A stretch of 64,000 nt of DNA, taken from NCBI GenBank assembly GCA_036676475.1, contig JAKFCU010000032.1, positions 1 to 64,000 on the forward strand, given 5' to 3'. The stretch comes from LC029 sp036676475 (GTDB lineage: Bacteria > Bacillota > Bacilli > Aneurinibacillales > RAOX-1). Shown here piece by piece: positions 53,342 through 62,486 of this stretch. The notes beneath the pieces were generated by a model. It was not told the origin of the DNA. It was given only the letters and a program-made list of their open reading frames with translations, and ran no database searches. Within the stretch, counting starts at the first letter, position 1. Each line of letters opens with the position of its first letter. The position numbers and the translations under genes are program-made.

Positions 53342-54631
53342 TTAAGCTATCTTATTCCATTCTACCAATAAATCAATTGTTTTGCGAATGCGAATATCAT
53401 TCTTGATTCCGTCAAGCTGATCACGGCCTCGGAAGAATTCCTGGATCTCTTCAAGCGGACGCTTATACATATCAGCCAGGCTTTGAATTTCTTCTGCTAT
53501 TTCTTCTTCTGTTACTTCTACATTTTCCAATTTGGAAATGGCTTCAAGTGTCAAGGAATTGCTCACGCGCTTTGTTGCATCTTCCGTCATTTGCTCTCTC
53601 AGCTTTTCTTCGTCCAATCCGGAGAATTGATAGTACAAGTCAAGGTTGATTCCTTGGTGCATCAAACGCTGCTCGAAATCCTTCAGCATATGATTCACTT
53701 CATTCTCAATCATAATCTCTGGAATGTTAATGGTAGCATTTTCAGCGACCTTCTCAATGATAGCTTGACGTTCATAATTTTCTTTGTCTTCTTCTGATTT
53801 CTTTTCCAGTTTATTCTTAATGTCAGTTTTCAATTCTTCCAAACTTTCAAATTCGCTGACATCTTTAGCAAATTCGTCATCTAAAGCAGGTAAGCTCTTA
53901 CGCTTGATTTCGTTCACTTTCACTTTGAAGGTAGCTTCCTTGCCTGCTAAATCTGCAGAATGATATTCTTCAGGGAAAGTCACAACAACATCCTTTTCTT
54001 CATCCTTCTTCATACCCACGATTTGCTCTTCAAAACCTGGAATAAAACTGTTCGAACCGATTTCAAGGTTATAATTTTCACCTTTTCCACCTTCAAAAGC
54101 CACCCCATCAACAAACCCTTCAAAATCAATGATGGCATAATCACCATTTTCCACAGCTACATCTTCCATCACATTCAATTCAGCACTGCGTTCTTGCATT
54201 TTCTTCAATTCGCTGTCAACATCTTCTTCTGCTACCGCGAATTCTTTAGGTTCAATGGTGATGCCTTTATAATCACCAAGCTGAACTTCAGGCTTTACGG
54301 TAACAGTTGCCTTGATAATCCAGTTTTCATCTTTACCCATTTGGTCTACATTGACTTCTGGACGATCAACCGGATCTATTCCTGTTTCCTTTACTGCTTG
54401 TCCGTACACATCTGGAAATAAAAGATCAAATGCGTCTTGGAACAGAGATTCCACCCCAAAGCGTGCTTCAAAAATCTTACGAGGAACCTTTCCTTTACGG
54501 AATCCTGGTAGATTCACTTTCTTCACAACTTTCTTGAAAGCTTGATCTACAGCTTGTTCCACCTGTTCCTGTTCAACTTCAATGGTGAGTACACCTTGGT
54601 TATTTTCAAGTTTTTCCCAATTTGCTTTCAT
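53342..54631 (-). CDS. tig: Trigger factor chaperone
   Basis: 429 residues. N-terminal ribosome-binding domain with the signature GFRKGKVPRKIFEARFG near 45, FKBP-type prolyl isomerase domain at about 150-245 (YAIIDFEGFVDGVAFEGG), and the helical C-terminal chaperone arms. Binds nascent chains at the ribosome exit. AGGAGGAG precedes the ATG; SigA promoter at 54735-54764. Confidence 0.97.
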   Translation of the reverse strand: MKANWEKLENNQGVLTIEVEQEQVEQAVDQAFKKVVKKVNLPGFRKGKVPRKIFEARFGVESLFQDAFDLLFPDVYGQAVKETGIDPVDRPEVNVDQMGKDENWIIKATVTVKPEVQLGDYKGITIEPKEFAVAEEDVDSELKKMQERSAELNVMEDVAVENGDYAIIDFEGFVDGVAFEGGKGENYNLEIGSNSFIPGFEEQIVGMKKDEEKDVVVTFPEEYHSADLAGKEATFKVKVNEIKRKSLPALDDEFAKDVSEFESLEELKTDIKNKLEKKSEEDKENYERQAIIEKVAENATINIPEIMIENEVNHMLKDFEQRLMHQGINLDLYYQFSGLDEEKLREQMTEDATKRVSNSLTLEAISKLENVEVTEEEIAEEIQSLADMYKRPLEEIQEFFRGRDQLDGIKNDIRIRKTIDLLVEWNKIA

Positions 54632-54734
54632 TTTATGCTTTCTCCTCCTGAAATTAGGTACTGATCTTCTATGTAAGAGATCTTATGTACTTGGAAAATT
54701 TGCGACAGCCTTCTTTTTGATTATAACCATCTTA

Positions 54735-54764
54735 TTATATCTCATAAACAATATTGATATCAAC
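54735..54764 (-). promoter_or_regulatory. SigA promoter of tig
   Basis: Minus strand TTGATA (54764-54759), 18-base spacer, TATAAT (54740-54735), about 100 bases before the tig start. Confidence 0.65.
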
Positions 54765-54771
54765 CAATCAT

Positions 54772-55860
54772 TTAATCTCCCTCATCTGGTGAATAATGTA
54801 TATCAAGCTCCATCCTTTTATCTAAGTTTAATGTATCATTCAAGCTTTTATAGCATTTGCCTAACGTAGATGAGGGAATATCATAAAGTTCCGCGATTCC
54901 TATTTTTGTCGTCTTTCGGCCTAACATACGGTTAGTGGCATAATGAAGCGCAGCGGCCCATCCCTCAATTCGCTTTATGGCAGGCAGGAAAGGGTATGAA
55001 GCATAAAAGAATTCAAGCCAAAGCTGCAAAGCAAAGGAAGAAAAAATAGGATCCTCGTGGTAGGTTTTTTTTGCAATTAGATCAGCTACCGACCTCTCCG
55101 GCTCTCCTAACCCTAGTTCCAAATCTGGCACATGGCTCAGCGCGAGATCCATTTGCTTGCCTCGCTTATGGATCTTCACGGTCTCGTTTACCCCTAAACC
55201 TTTTAGTGCACTGATCGCAAATGTCTGAAGAACGGCATCCGCTTCTGGCTGAACTAAAAATCCGATTAAGGCATTGATGGTTTTCTGGTGCTGAATATAT
55301 TTCATTTGCTCGATCGCTTGGAGCTGTCGATCAAAGTCCCCTTCTAACAAGTCAACAATGAGCCGATCGATATAATGAGGATCAGCGTCAAGCTTTTCCT
55401 CAACCATTCGGACCATCAGGGGGTCTTCCGTAACTTGTTCCTGTCGCGACTCCATGAGCAGTTCACAAGTTTGGAGAATATCCTGAAATTCTGAATAAAC
55501 CGAGAAAGACTGTTTTTTATCTTGAAGAAAGAGGGTAAGAATCTCACAAACTAATTCATATTTTTCCATCTGGATCAAGGATATAACATAGAGCCTTAAG
55601 ACATCCGTATATTCCCCAAAACCATGGGTAAGCATTTGTTCAGCTAAGTGTTCAGCCTCGTGAAACATTCTTAAATCATGATAGGTGACAACTAGCCCGA
55701 ACATTGCTGACACATCATCAGGTTTGAACTTAAGCGCTTGTTCAAAATGATTCCTGGCGGTTTCAAAATCCTCTTTTTCCCTGGCCTCTAAAGCAAGCTC
55801 TAGGTGCCTTTCTAAAAGATGAGGAAAGGGAACAATGTTTCCCTTCTTTTTCTTTGTCAT
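54772..55860 (-). CDS. ysoA: TPR-repeat protein YsoA
   Basis: 362 residues, soluble. Tetratricopeptide-like helices are clear at about 15-110 (ALEAREKEDFETARNHFEQA, then FGLVVTYHDLRMFHEAEHLA). The middle is HEAT-like or helical, and the C-terminal 70 residues include a helix-turn-helix-like segment (KIGIAELYDIPSSTLGKCYK). Position directly upstream of tig matches B. subtilis ysoA. Function unknown; likely a protein-interaction scaffold. Confidence 0.8.
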   Translation of the reverse strand: MTKKKKGNIVPFPHLLERHLELALEAREKEDFETARNHFEQALKFKPDDVSAMFGLVVTYHDLRMFHEAEHLAEQMLTHGFGEYTDVLRLYVISLIQMEKYELVCEILTLFLQDKKQSFSVYSEFQDILQTCELLMESRQEQVTEDPLMVRMVEEKLDADPHYIDRLIVDLLEGDFDRQLQAIEQMKYIQHQKTINALIGFLVQPEADAVLQTFAISALKGLGVNETVKIHKRGKQMDLALSHVPDLELGLGEPERSVADLIAKKTYHEDPIFSSFALQLWLEFFYASYPFLPAIKRIEGWAAALHYATNRMLGRKTTKIGIAELYDIPSSTLGKCYKSLNDTLNLDKRMELDIHYSPDEGD

Positions 55861-55931
55861 AGAATCTCCTATTTTTCGGGAATAAGCTCTCCCTATATAA
55901 CCATCATTATATCAGAAATGATTCTTGTAAA

Positions 55932-55966
55932 ACAAAAAGGAAGTCATCCTTAACAGATGCTTCCTT
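55932..55966 (-). terminator. Terminator after rdgB
   Basis: Minus strand AAGGAAG-C-ATC and GAT-GA-CTTCCTT pair, followed by TTTGTTTT. It ends the rph-rdgB transcript. Confidence 0.75.
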
Positions 55967-55971
55967 TCCGC

Positions 55972-56574
55972 TTACTCATTCAATAAAGAATGAATATGTC
56001 CGGTGAAAATCCTTACCGCTTTTCCCCGATGACTAATCGCATTCTTCTCTTCTTGGCTAAGTTGGGCCATCGTCTTTTCCATTAAAGGAAGGTAAAATAC
56101 GGGATCGTAACCAAATCCCCCTGCCCCTTCAGGTTTCAATATAATATGTCCATCACAAGAGCCTTCACATGTCCACGTTGGTCTTCCTGGTACGGCGAGA
56201 GCAAGGACACAACGAAATTGGGCATTTCTTTCACCTAATGGCACATCGATTAAGGATTCGAGCAGTTTTCGGATATTATCTTGATCCGTTGCTCCCGGTC
56301 CGGCAAAGCGAGCCGAAAACACCCCGGGCCGCCCTTCCAAGGCATCGACTTCTAACCCTGAATCATCAGCCAAAGCAGGAAGTCGAAGATGGTTAGAGAT
56401 GGTTTCCGCCTTTTTCTTTGCATTAGCTATAAAGGTGTCCCCGTCTTCCACTACTTCAGGGCAATCGGGGTATTGATCTAACCCATTTACTTGAATATCA
56501 TAATGAGCGAGCATTTTTCTGAGCTCCTCAATCTTCCCCTGATTTCGGGTGGCGAGAACTAAAACTTTACCCAT
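55972..56574 (-). CDS. rdgB: XTP/dITP diphosphatase (RdgB/HAM1 family)
   Basis: 200 residues from ATG 56574 (TGGAGGAAC upstream); a start six codons earlier is less likely. Motifs are VLATRNQGKIEELRKML, DDSGLEVDALEGRPGVFSAR, the GFGYDPVFYLP loop and SHRGKAV. Removes deaminated purine nucleotides (XTP, dITP) from the pool. It overlaps rph by 8 bases, the conserved rph-rdgB pair. Confidence 0.95.
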   Translation of the reverse strand: MGKVLVLATRNQGKIEELRKMLAHYDIQVNGLDQYPDCPEVVEDGDTFIANAKKKAETISNHLRLPALADDSGLEVDALEGRPGVFSARFAGPGATDQDNIRKLLESLIDVPLGERNAQFRCVLALAVPGRPTWTCEGSCDGHIILKPEGAGGFGYDPVFYLPLMEKTMAQLSQEEKNAISHRGKAVRIFTGHIHSLLNE

Positions 56575-57319
56575 GATGTTCCTCCAATGCAATAAAGGAA
56601 ACCAAATGGCCTAATGCCTCTTTTTGATAGGAGATCAATTCGTCTACACCTTTTTTGCCAAACTCCAACAATCCTTGAAGCTGCTCATAGGAAAATGGGT
56701 TTTCTTCTCCTGTACCTTGAACTTCGACAAACTGCCCCCTGCCTGTCATAACAATATTCATATCGACTTCGGCACTGGAATCCTCAACATAAGAAAGATC
56801 CAAAACCAATTGATCCTTTACAATCCCCACACTGGTCGCAGCCAGGAAATCCCGGATCGGAAGTTTGCTCCATCCATTTTTCTCCTTCAACTTTCCCAGT
56901 GCATCCGCCATAGCAACAAAGGCACCCGTAATCGAGGCTGTTCGAGTACCCCCATCAGCCTGAATCACATCGCAATCTAACCATATCGTCTTTTCTCCGA
57001 GGCTATCGAGGTCTACAACTGAGCGTAGGGCCCTGCCAATTAGCCTTTGTATTTCCATGGTTCTTCCACTAAGCTTTCCTTTACTGGATTCACGGATATT
57101 TCTTGTTTCCGTTGCTCTAGGGAGCATAGAATACTCAGCCGTGATCCAACCTTTTCCCTGTCCCCTCATAAACGGGGGAACCTTATCCTCAATCGTTGCC
57201 GTACAAATTACCTTCGTATCTCCTACCTCAATTAATACTGAACCTTCAGCGTGCTTTATGTAATCTTTCGTCATCTTTATTTTCCTTAATTGGTCCGTTC
57301 TACGTCCTTCTACTCGCAT
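56567..57319 (-). CDS. rph: Ribonuclease PH
   Basis: 250 residues. Phosphorolytic 3'-5' exoribonuclease that trims tRNA 3' ends. Start MRVEGRRTDQLRKIKMTKDY, phosphate-site Arg residues (TETRNIRESSKGKLSGRTME) and DCDVIQADGGTRTASITGA are diagnostic. TAGGAGGG precedes the ATG and TATAAT lies about 40 bases upstream. Confidence 0.96.
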   Translation of the reverse strand: MRVEGRRTDQLRKIKMTKDYIKHAEGSVLIEVGDTKVICTATIEDKVPPFMRGQGKGWITAEYSMLPRATETRNIRESSKGKLSGRTMEIQRLIGRALRSVVDLDSLGEKTIWLDCDVIQADGGTRTASITGAFVAMADALGKLKEKNGWSKLPIRDFLAATSVGIVKDQLVLDLSYVEDSSAEVDMNIVMTGRGQFVEVQGTGEENPFSYEQLQGLLEFGKKGVDELISYQKEALGHLVSFIALEEHHG

Positions 57320-57423
57320 ACCTGAATCCCTCCTAACTAATTACTGGTTAATTATAACATATTCTGTCGCTTTACTATCATGTCCTATTCCCTAATTACA
57401 CATGTGCCCTGCGATTCTGGCCA

Positions 57424-57455
57424 AAAAGAAAAAGAGGTGATAGGAAACACCTCTT
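57424..57455 (-). terminator. gerM terminator
   Basis: AAGAGGTG (57432-57439) and CACCTCTT (57448-57455) with a U-rich tail on the minus strand. It overlaps the gerM stop codon and separates gerM from rph. Confidence 0.8.
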
Positions 57456-58539
57456 ACATCTTACCTGGATTGACTTGTTCAGGCCGGGAAACCGGTTTGC
57501 TGTAATCTTTATCTCCTGCCATCACATTCATTTTTCCATTCACCATAAATTGCACTTGGCTTGCCTCTGTATTTTCCGTTAAGGACAGGAGAATAGATTC
57601 CATCGCTAAAGGATTCGCTCTTCCATCGTTAAAACTTAATAGCTTATCATCAAAATTAACCAAAACTACTCCCTTGTTCATCTTTACATCTAAAACCTTT
57701 GTCGTGGGAAGGATGGAGGAAAAAAGGTTTGTCCCTTGTTTAGGCCCTTTTATAAATTGTTCAAGCGTTGCCATCGCTTTATTATCAGTCCTTGGAATTA
57801 AACGGGTGACAGGTACAAAATAGCTTGCGTTATCAGCTGTTTCTCCTTGAAAGTAAAGAGTAACTGGGGTGGTATCCCCCACTTGGACATTAGAGGCTAA
57901 TTCCAGGTTGATCCCGTTTGCACGGGTCAACGAGGAAATAGGAGTTCCGTCCACCGGCATGACATCTTGAGGATAACCGTTAATCCAAACTTGCACTTCT
58001 TTAATACTATCAAAAGAAGTAAGAGCAAAGGTAATCGCATCAATCAGCTTCTGCTCGTTTTTCGCTTCATAATTTTTGAATTCAGGTGAAAAATCTACCG
58101 TAGCCACCCCTTCTTTGATGGTCATCCCAAGTATTTTCGTTCCCTCAGGTATCAAAGCGGTGAATCCTTTCGGCTTAACTCCTTCAATAGGGCCACCCTT
58201 GATCATGTAATTTAAGACCTGCTTTGCTGCTCCTTCTTCCTTAGGAAGAGTAACTGTAATCGGTACAACATATCCTTCAGGGTCTAGAAGATAGACAGGA
58301 GTATTTTTCATTTCCACAGCTTTTGCCATATTATCCGTTTCTGCTACCTCTATCCCCTGTTCCGGAGTTACGTTAATAGTAACTTCTTTGCTTGGACCAA
58401 CGGGAGCATCCTTTTGTGACATTTGGGGTGGATCAATGGGTTGTGGTCCAGATGTTTCTTCCGGACCGAATAGGCCGCATCCCGAAAGTAGCAATACGGA
58501 TAGAGTCAATGACATAATGGATGTTATTTTCCGTGACAT
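57454..58539 (-). CDS. gerM: Spore germination/sporulation lipoprotein GerM
   Basis: 361 residues from ATG 58539 (TTGAGGAGG upstream). A lipoprotein signal ends in LLLSGC-GLFG. Two GerMN domains follow: about 85-205 (VYLLDPEGYVVPITVTLP, MIKGGP, VDFSPEFKNY) and about 230-350 (LYFQGETADNASYFVPVTRL, FIKGPKQG, VNFDDKLLSF). In B. subtilis GerM contributes to the GerM/SpoIIIAG ring at the engulfed forespore and to cortex and germination. It is downstream of racE, as in B. subtilis. Confidence 0.93.
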   Translation of the reverse strand: MSRKITSIMSLTLSVLLLSGCGLFGPEETSGPQPIDPPQMSQKDAPVGPSKEVTINVTPEQGIEVAETDNMAKAVEMKNTPVYLLDPEGYVVPITVTLPKEEGAAKQVLNYMIKGGPIEGVKPKGFTALIPEGTKILGMTIKEGVATVDFSPEFKNYEAKNEQKLIDAITFALTSFDSIKEVQVWINGYPQDVMPVDGTPISSLTRANGINLELASNVQVGDTTPVTLYFQGETADNASYFVPVTRLIPRTDNKAMATLEQFIKGPKQGTNLFSSILPTTKVLDVKMNKGVVLVNFDDKLLSFNDGRANPLAMESILLSLTENTEASQVQFMVNGKMNVMAGDKDYSKPVSRPEQVNPGKM

Positions 58540-58599
58540 TTTCTTGTCCCTCCTCAAGGTTCTTGTACTATATGTATACGAGCCTTGAAGAGTTTTATA

Positions 58600-59436
58600 C
58601 TAAAAACTTAACCAAGAAAATGTACAATCTTTCTTCTTCGATAGATCTACCTGCTGCAGATCGAGAGGAACATCTAAAAATGTCTGAGCAATCTGCTCCA
58701 TGACCGTGGAACGTCCGCTAACAAAAAACTTGTGCCCACGTATGGTTTGAGTATCATGTTCAGCTAACATGCCTCTATAATCCAGGACAACACTGAGTTC
58801 TCTCGCTGTTTCCTCTGCTGAATTAATCAGCCTAACCTCATTTCCCATGACCTCCCCAATGAGGTCTGACAATAAAGGGTAATGGGTACATCCTAATATA
58901 AGAGTATCGATCTGTTTCCCCATAAAAGACTGAAGAGATTGGCGTACAATCATAGCCGCCCTATCCCTATCAGGTATTCCTGATTCCACAAGGGGAACAA
59001 GATCTGGACAAGCATAGCTAAACACTTCTACATCAGGATTTATCCGTTTCAGTGCTTTTTCATAAGCTCCGCTTTGAATGGTACCAATAGTTCCAATGAC
59101 CCCGATCTTTCCATCTTTCGTTTCCTTAATGGCTGTTCTTGAGCCCGGATCAATCACGCCAATGACCGGTATGGGGACAAGTTGAGAAACCTCATGCAAC
59201 ACCACGGCCGTCGCTGTATTACAGGCAATAACCAGAGCCTTAATGCGAAATTGGCTGAGATAGGAGATCATTTGCAAGGTAAACGATCGAACTTCCTGTG
59301 CCGGACGGGGGCCATAGGGGCACCGAGCCGTATCCCCAAAATAAAGAATGGATTCTTGGGGAAGCTGTCTCATGATTTCCTTAGCCACAGTTAAACCGCC
59401 AACACCAGAATCAATTACGCCTATGCCATTATTCAT
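58600..59436 (-). CDS. racE: Glutamate racemase
   Basis: 278 residues from ATG 59436 (AAAAAGGAAGGAACG upstream); longer in-frame starts add unrelated residues. The cofactor-independent racemase has catalytic cysteines in IACNTATAVVL (about 73) and LGCTHYPLL (about 185), plus IGVIDSGVGGLTV and YFGDTARCPYGPR. Supplies D-Glu for peptidoglycan. It overlaps the upstream flippase gene by 8 bases. Confidence 0.96.
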   Translation of the reverse strand: MNNGIGVIDSGVGGLTVAKEIMRQLPQESILYFGDTARCPYGPRPAQEVRSFTLQMISYLSQFRIKALVIACNTATAVVLHEVSQLVPIPVIGVIDPGSRTAIKETKDGKIGVIGTIGTIQSGAYEKALKRINPDVEVFSYACPDLVPLVESGIPDRDRAAMIVRQSLQSFMGKQIDTLILGCTHYPLLSDLIGEVMGNEVRLINSAEETARELSVVLDYRGMLAEHDTQTIRGHKFFVSGRSTVMEQIAQTFLDVPLDLQQVDLSKKKDCTFSWLSF

Positions 59437-61051
59437 GTTTCGTTCCTTCCTTTTTTTCACGAATATGTTGTATATCATATTCTTGAGGAATGGAAACTCC
59501 ACTCTTTTCGGACATGCCCACCTGTCGTTTTTTCATTTGAAGAATATCTTTCAGACGGATGGTTCGAAACAAAATTAAGCCCACCGCATAGCTGAACATT
59601 CCAATTATGACGAGAAGTAATACAACCGCAAGAGCATGAAGTCGATCCTGAGTTACTTTAAACCATTCAGGTGTTAGATAAAGCGCTCCCCATAGGGAGA
59701 TCAGCATCAGACCAGATGGAAGCAACCACTTGAAGAATTCCCTTTGGAATCCCGTCCACTCCTGATAAATAAATCCAATACATAGTATAGAAATGATTCC
59801 ATAAGAAACGAGGGTTGAATAAGCAGCCCCCTCAATCCCGTAATGAGGCACAAGCCAAAAATTGCCCACAACCTTTGTGACCAATCCTACAAACAGAAAA
59901 ACAGCTGGCCAAATTTGTTTTCCTATCCCCTGCAAAACTCCTGACATCGTTACTGACAGTGATAAGAAAAAGGTAGACGCGGCAAGAATCACGAGAGTGG
60001 TGCTGCCTTGTCCATTTCCATAGAAAAGGACGTTTAACGGTTGAGCGATCATCATCATCCCTATACTGGCCGGAATTCCTGCAAGAACTGTCAGCTGTAA
60101 TGCTTTATAAATATGTTCCCTTCTCTCACGCAGTGATTTAACCGAGGAAAGAGCTGGAACGGCAGCTAGAGCTAACCCTGTAGCATAAAAAGAAGAAAAC
60201 TGGACGATAGGAACTCCTCGACTATATACTCCAAATTCGATGGTGGCCCTTCCCTCAGACAACCCTGCGGCTTTCAATAAATTGATGATCGACATGGAAT
60301 CAACCATCCCAAGTAACGGAATCATTAAAGTGCTTAAGCTAGCAGGAATAGCTATGGCCATTATTTTCCAAGCATATCCTCCTTCACCTGTTCTTTTTCG
60401 TTGCGGCCCCTCCTTTGTCCGATATCGAAAGTAAGCCCCAACTAATAGGAAAAGTGATACAGCTAAGCCAATAAAACTCCCCCACGCTGCACCAGCAGAC
60501 ACAACGGAAATGTCCTTGCCTTCCATTACAAGCCAATAAACAATGAAAGTCATTGATCCCACTCGTATGAATTGCTCAATAATTTGTGAGCTAGCGGATA
60601 AATTCATCCTTTGAAACCCATAGAAATATCCCCTTAAAACAGCAACAAAGGGGACAATCAATATGGCAAAAGCCATCGCCTGAATGGATAATTTAGTATT
60701 TTGACTCCCAATCCAGGCAGCTATTTGATTTGCTCCCGCATAAAAAAATAATACCCCGAAAAAAGATACACCGATCATGAATCGGAATGCACTCTTTACG
60801 ATAAAAGGAATCTCCTCTGACTGTTGGCTAGCCAACTTTTCTGAGATCAGCTTGGCCAAGGCAATAGGAATCCCCGAAACAGATAACATGAGTATCGTAT
60901 TATAAATCGGAAAAACAGCTTGATAAAGGGCTAGCCCTTCATCTCCCGCAAAATGCTTTAATGGAATAACATAAAACAATCCAAGCAATTTGGAGATAAG
61001 TGCTGAAATACTTAGGGCGAGTGCCCCTTTTAAAAATACCTGCCTAGACAC
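59429..61051 (-). CDS. MOP-superfamily flippase of the MurJ/SpoVB/YtgP group
   Basis: 540 residues, about 14 membrane helices, with the two-half MATE-like organisation of polysaccharide/lipid II flippases. LGLFYVIPLKHFAGDEGLAL is the loop after helix 1 and RGYFYGFQRMNLSASSQIIE the conserved motif of SpoVB/YtgP. It is too close between SpoVB (spore cortex) and YtgP (vegetative MurJ) to assign by eye. The racE and murC neighbours support a role in wall precursor export. Confidence 0.87.
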   Translation of the reverse strand: MSRQVFLKGALALSISALISKLLGLFYVIPLKHFAGDEGLALYQAVFPIYNTILMLSVSGIPIALAKLISEKLASQQSEEIPFIVKSAFRFMIGVSFFGVLFFYAGANQIAAWIGSQNTKLSIQAMAFAILIVPFVAVLRGYFYGFQRMNLSASSQIIEQFIRVGSMTFIVYWLVMEGKDISVVSAGAAWGSFIGLAVSLFLLVGAYFRYRTKEGPQRKRTGEGGYAWKIMAIAIPASLSTLMIPLLGMVDSMSIINLLKAAGLSEGRATIEFGVYSRGVPIVQFSSFYATGLALAAVPALSSVKSLRERREHIYKALQLTVLAGIPASIGMMMIAQPLNVLFYGNGQGSTTLVILAASTFFLSLSVTMSGVLQGIGKQIWPAVFLFVGLVTKVVGNFWLVPHYGIEGAAYSTLVSYGIISILCIGFIYQEWTGFQREFFKWLLPSGLMLISLWGALYLTPEWFKVTQDRLHALAVVLLLVIIGMFSYAVGLILFRTIRLKDILQMKKRQVGMSEKSGVSIPQEYDIQHIREKKEGTKHE

Positions 61052-61179
61052 GAAAATCCCCTATTCCTTTCTCTTAGCAAACTAGGGTCATTATATCACA
61101 TCCACCTTTAATAAATCCTTAGTAAGTGATAGCGGGTATCAGATATAAGCTTGCCCACTTCAGGCAGTACTTCTGCCTA

Positions 61180-61440
61180 CTAACGGCTTTTCACCAACAA
61201 TTCTATGGCTTCCTTCACAACCTTACTCGTGTCTCCGCCTGTTGCCTGTTCTTCTAAAATACAATGTTCTAAATTATGCGCAACAATCGTCGCAATCGCT
61301 TTATCCGCCGCATTTCGAACGGCAGATAGCTGACTGACGACATCTTTGCAATGCTTATCTTCTTCCATCATTCGAAGAATTCCCCGGACCTGGCCTTCCA
61401 TACGCTTTAATCTATTCTTCATTTCATCTGTATACAACAT
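61180..61440 (-). CDS. CsoR/FrmR-family repressor, CstR-like persulfide sensor
   Basis: 86 residues from ATG 61440 (AGGGTGG upstream). DUF156 all-helical tetramer family: MKNRLKRMEGQVRGILRMM is the DNA-contacting first helix. The two family cysteines are present (KHCKDVV and LEHCI), but four residues before the second Cys stands Asn (NLEHC), where copper-sensing CsoR has His. CstR of Staphylococcus has Asn there (NLIEC) and shares KDV-x-QxSA and the LLVKS end. It is therefore more likely a per/polysulfide sensor than a copper sensor. No sulfur genes are adjacent in the window. Confidence 0.85.
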   Translation of the reverse strand: MLYTDEMKNRLKRMEGQVRGILRMMEEDKHCKDVVSQLSAVRNAADKAIATIVAHNLEHCILEEQATGGDTSKVVKEAIELLVKSR

Positions 61441-61713
61441 CGTCACCACCCTTTGTTTGATACATATACACGTATCTATTATATTCAATTTCCTAATTCC
61501 TTAACAATGGTTAAGTTATATTTTCATAGTAATCACTCACCTATTGTCTAATTACATATAGGTTAAGAAAGTAAGTAATTTTAAGAAATCAGGAGTTAAC
61601 ACTGTATGTAACCGCTTTATACTGATGTTTTTTTGTTGTATAACAGGATATTCAAAAAGGCATTTTATCCTGTTTCTTGCTATAATGATGAAAAAAAGCG
61701 GGAGTGAGTACGA

Positions 61714-61923
61714 GTGCTTAAGAACAGCGAGTTTTTTTTTCGTGATCAAATGAAAAAAGAAGCAAATGATCTTTTGTCTCAGATTAAACAAGAGAGAGAC
61801 CACACAAAGAAATATCAGCTATGTGAAAATTTATTAGAAATATTAGAGGAATTAGATATTGAGGTTTCCAATAACCATACACTTTGGCACGAAATCAAAA
61901 TGAGTTATCAGGATTTTGTATAA
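61714..61923 (+). CDS. Small helical protein, unknown
   Basis: 69 residues, GTG start with GGGAGTGAG upstream. Highly charged and helical (DQMKKEANDLLSQIKQER; LCENLLEILEELDIEVSNNH) with possible coiled coil, no membrane helix. It is divergent from the CstR-like gene and closed by a very strong terminator, which supports it as a real single-gene transcript. No family recognised. Confidence 0.6.
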   Translation: MLKNSEFFFRDQMKKEANDLLSQIKQERDHTKKYQLCENLLEILEELDIEVSNNHTLWHEIKMSYQDFV

Positions 61924-61950
61924 GGGAAATCCTAGCGCCTTTACCACGTA

Positions 61951-61999
61951 CAACAGAAAAGTCCTCCTCGCTCTTGAGGAGGACTTTTCTGTTGTATGA
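61951..61999. terminator. Very strong bidirectional hairpin
   Basis: CAACAGAAAAGTCCTCCTC and its exact complement form a 19-bp perfect stem around a six-base loop (61951-61994). The internal A/U tracts serve as terminator tails. Confidence 0.8.
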
Positions 62000-62260
62000 G
62001 AGATATTACCACTTCTTTCTCAAAACTGGGCCATTAACTAATGAGCGTTTGAACGGGAAGGTAATATACTGAATTATGAATACTCTCCCGTCTTTAAAAT
62101 CATGATGAATCCTATAAAAAGTGAAGAAAAAAGAATAAATCACCTTAAAAGTAAGAAAGCTACTAGCGTAGCCTTATGCTTATAATACTTTCCGATAAGT
62201 GTTAAAAACTAAGAGATATTCTTCCTTAAGGTATATGAAGGAATAAAAGGAGAGATGGAT
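62000..62260. other. Gene-free stretch before a tiny gene
   Basis: AT-rich, containing one 51-bp repeat copy (62153-62203) and no coding frame with a ribosome site. Confidence 0.5.
62153..62203 (+). repeat. 51-bp interspersed repeat, single copy
   Basis: AAGAAAGCTACTAGCGTAGC core, CTTATGCTTATAATACTT, then TCCGATAAGTGTTAA. The hairpin GCTAC/GTAGC is preserved although the loop changed, suggesting selection on pairing or shared descent. Confidence 0.85.
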
Positions 62261-62362
62261 GTGAACCCAAACAACCCCAATACAATCCGCGTTCCAAGTA
62301 GTGCTGTCTGGGGATTATTCTCTAAAATTTATAAATTTATGAGAAGAAAAAGGATTAATTAA
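62261..62362 (+). CDS. Putative 33-residue basic peptide
   Basis: GTG start at 62261 with AAAGGAGAG eight bases upstream (an ATG two codons earlier is too close to that site). The product begins MNPNNPNTIRVPSSAVWGLF and ends SKIYKFMRRKRIN: an amphipathic aromatic and hydrophobic segment with a strongly basic tail. It could associate with membranes. Good ribosome site but no homologue known to me. Confidence 0.4.
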   Translation: MNPNNPNTIRVPSSAVWGLFSKIYKFMRRKRIN

Positions 62363-62486
62363 TAAAGATGGGGTCCAAAAGGTAACAAGGGATGGACAGT
62401 GAATATAATAGGTGGAGAATTCCGGTTATTTTATAATAATTTTATTATCAATAATGGAAAATTATCAGTCTTTTATAAAGCATTAA

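Noticed and set aside
61180..61440. Copper-sensing CsoR call
   Set aside because: The histidine required in H-x3-C is replaced by asparagine, and no copZ/copA genes are adjacent.
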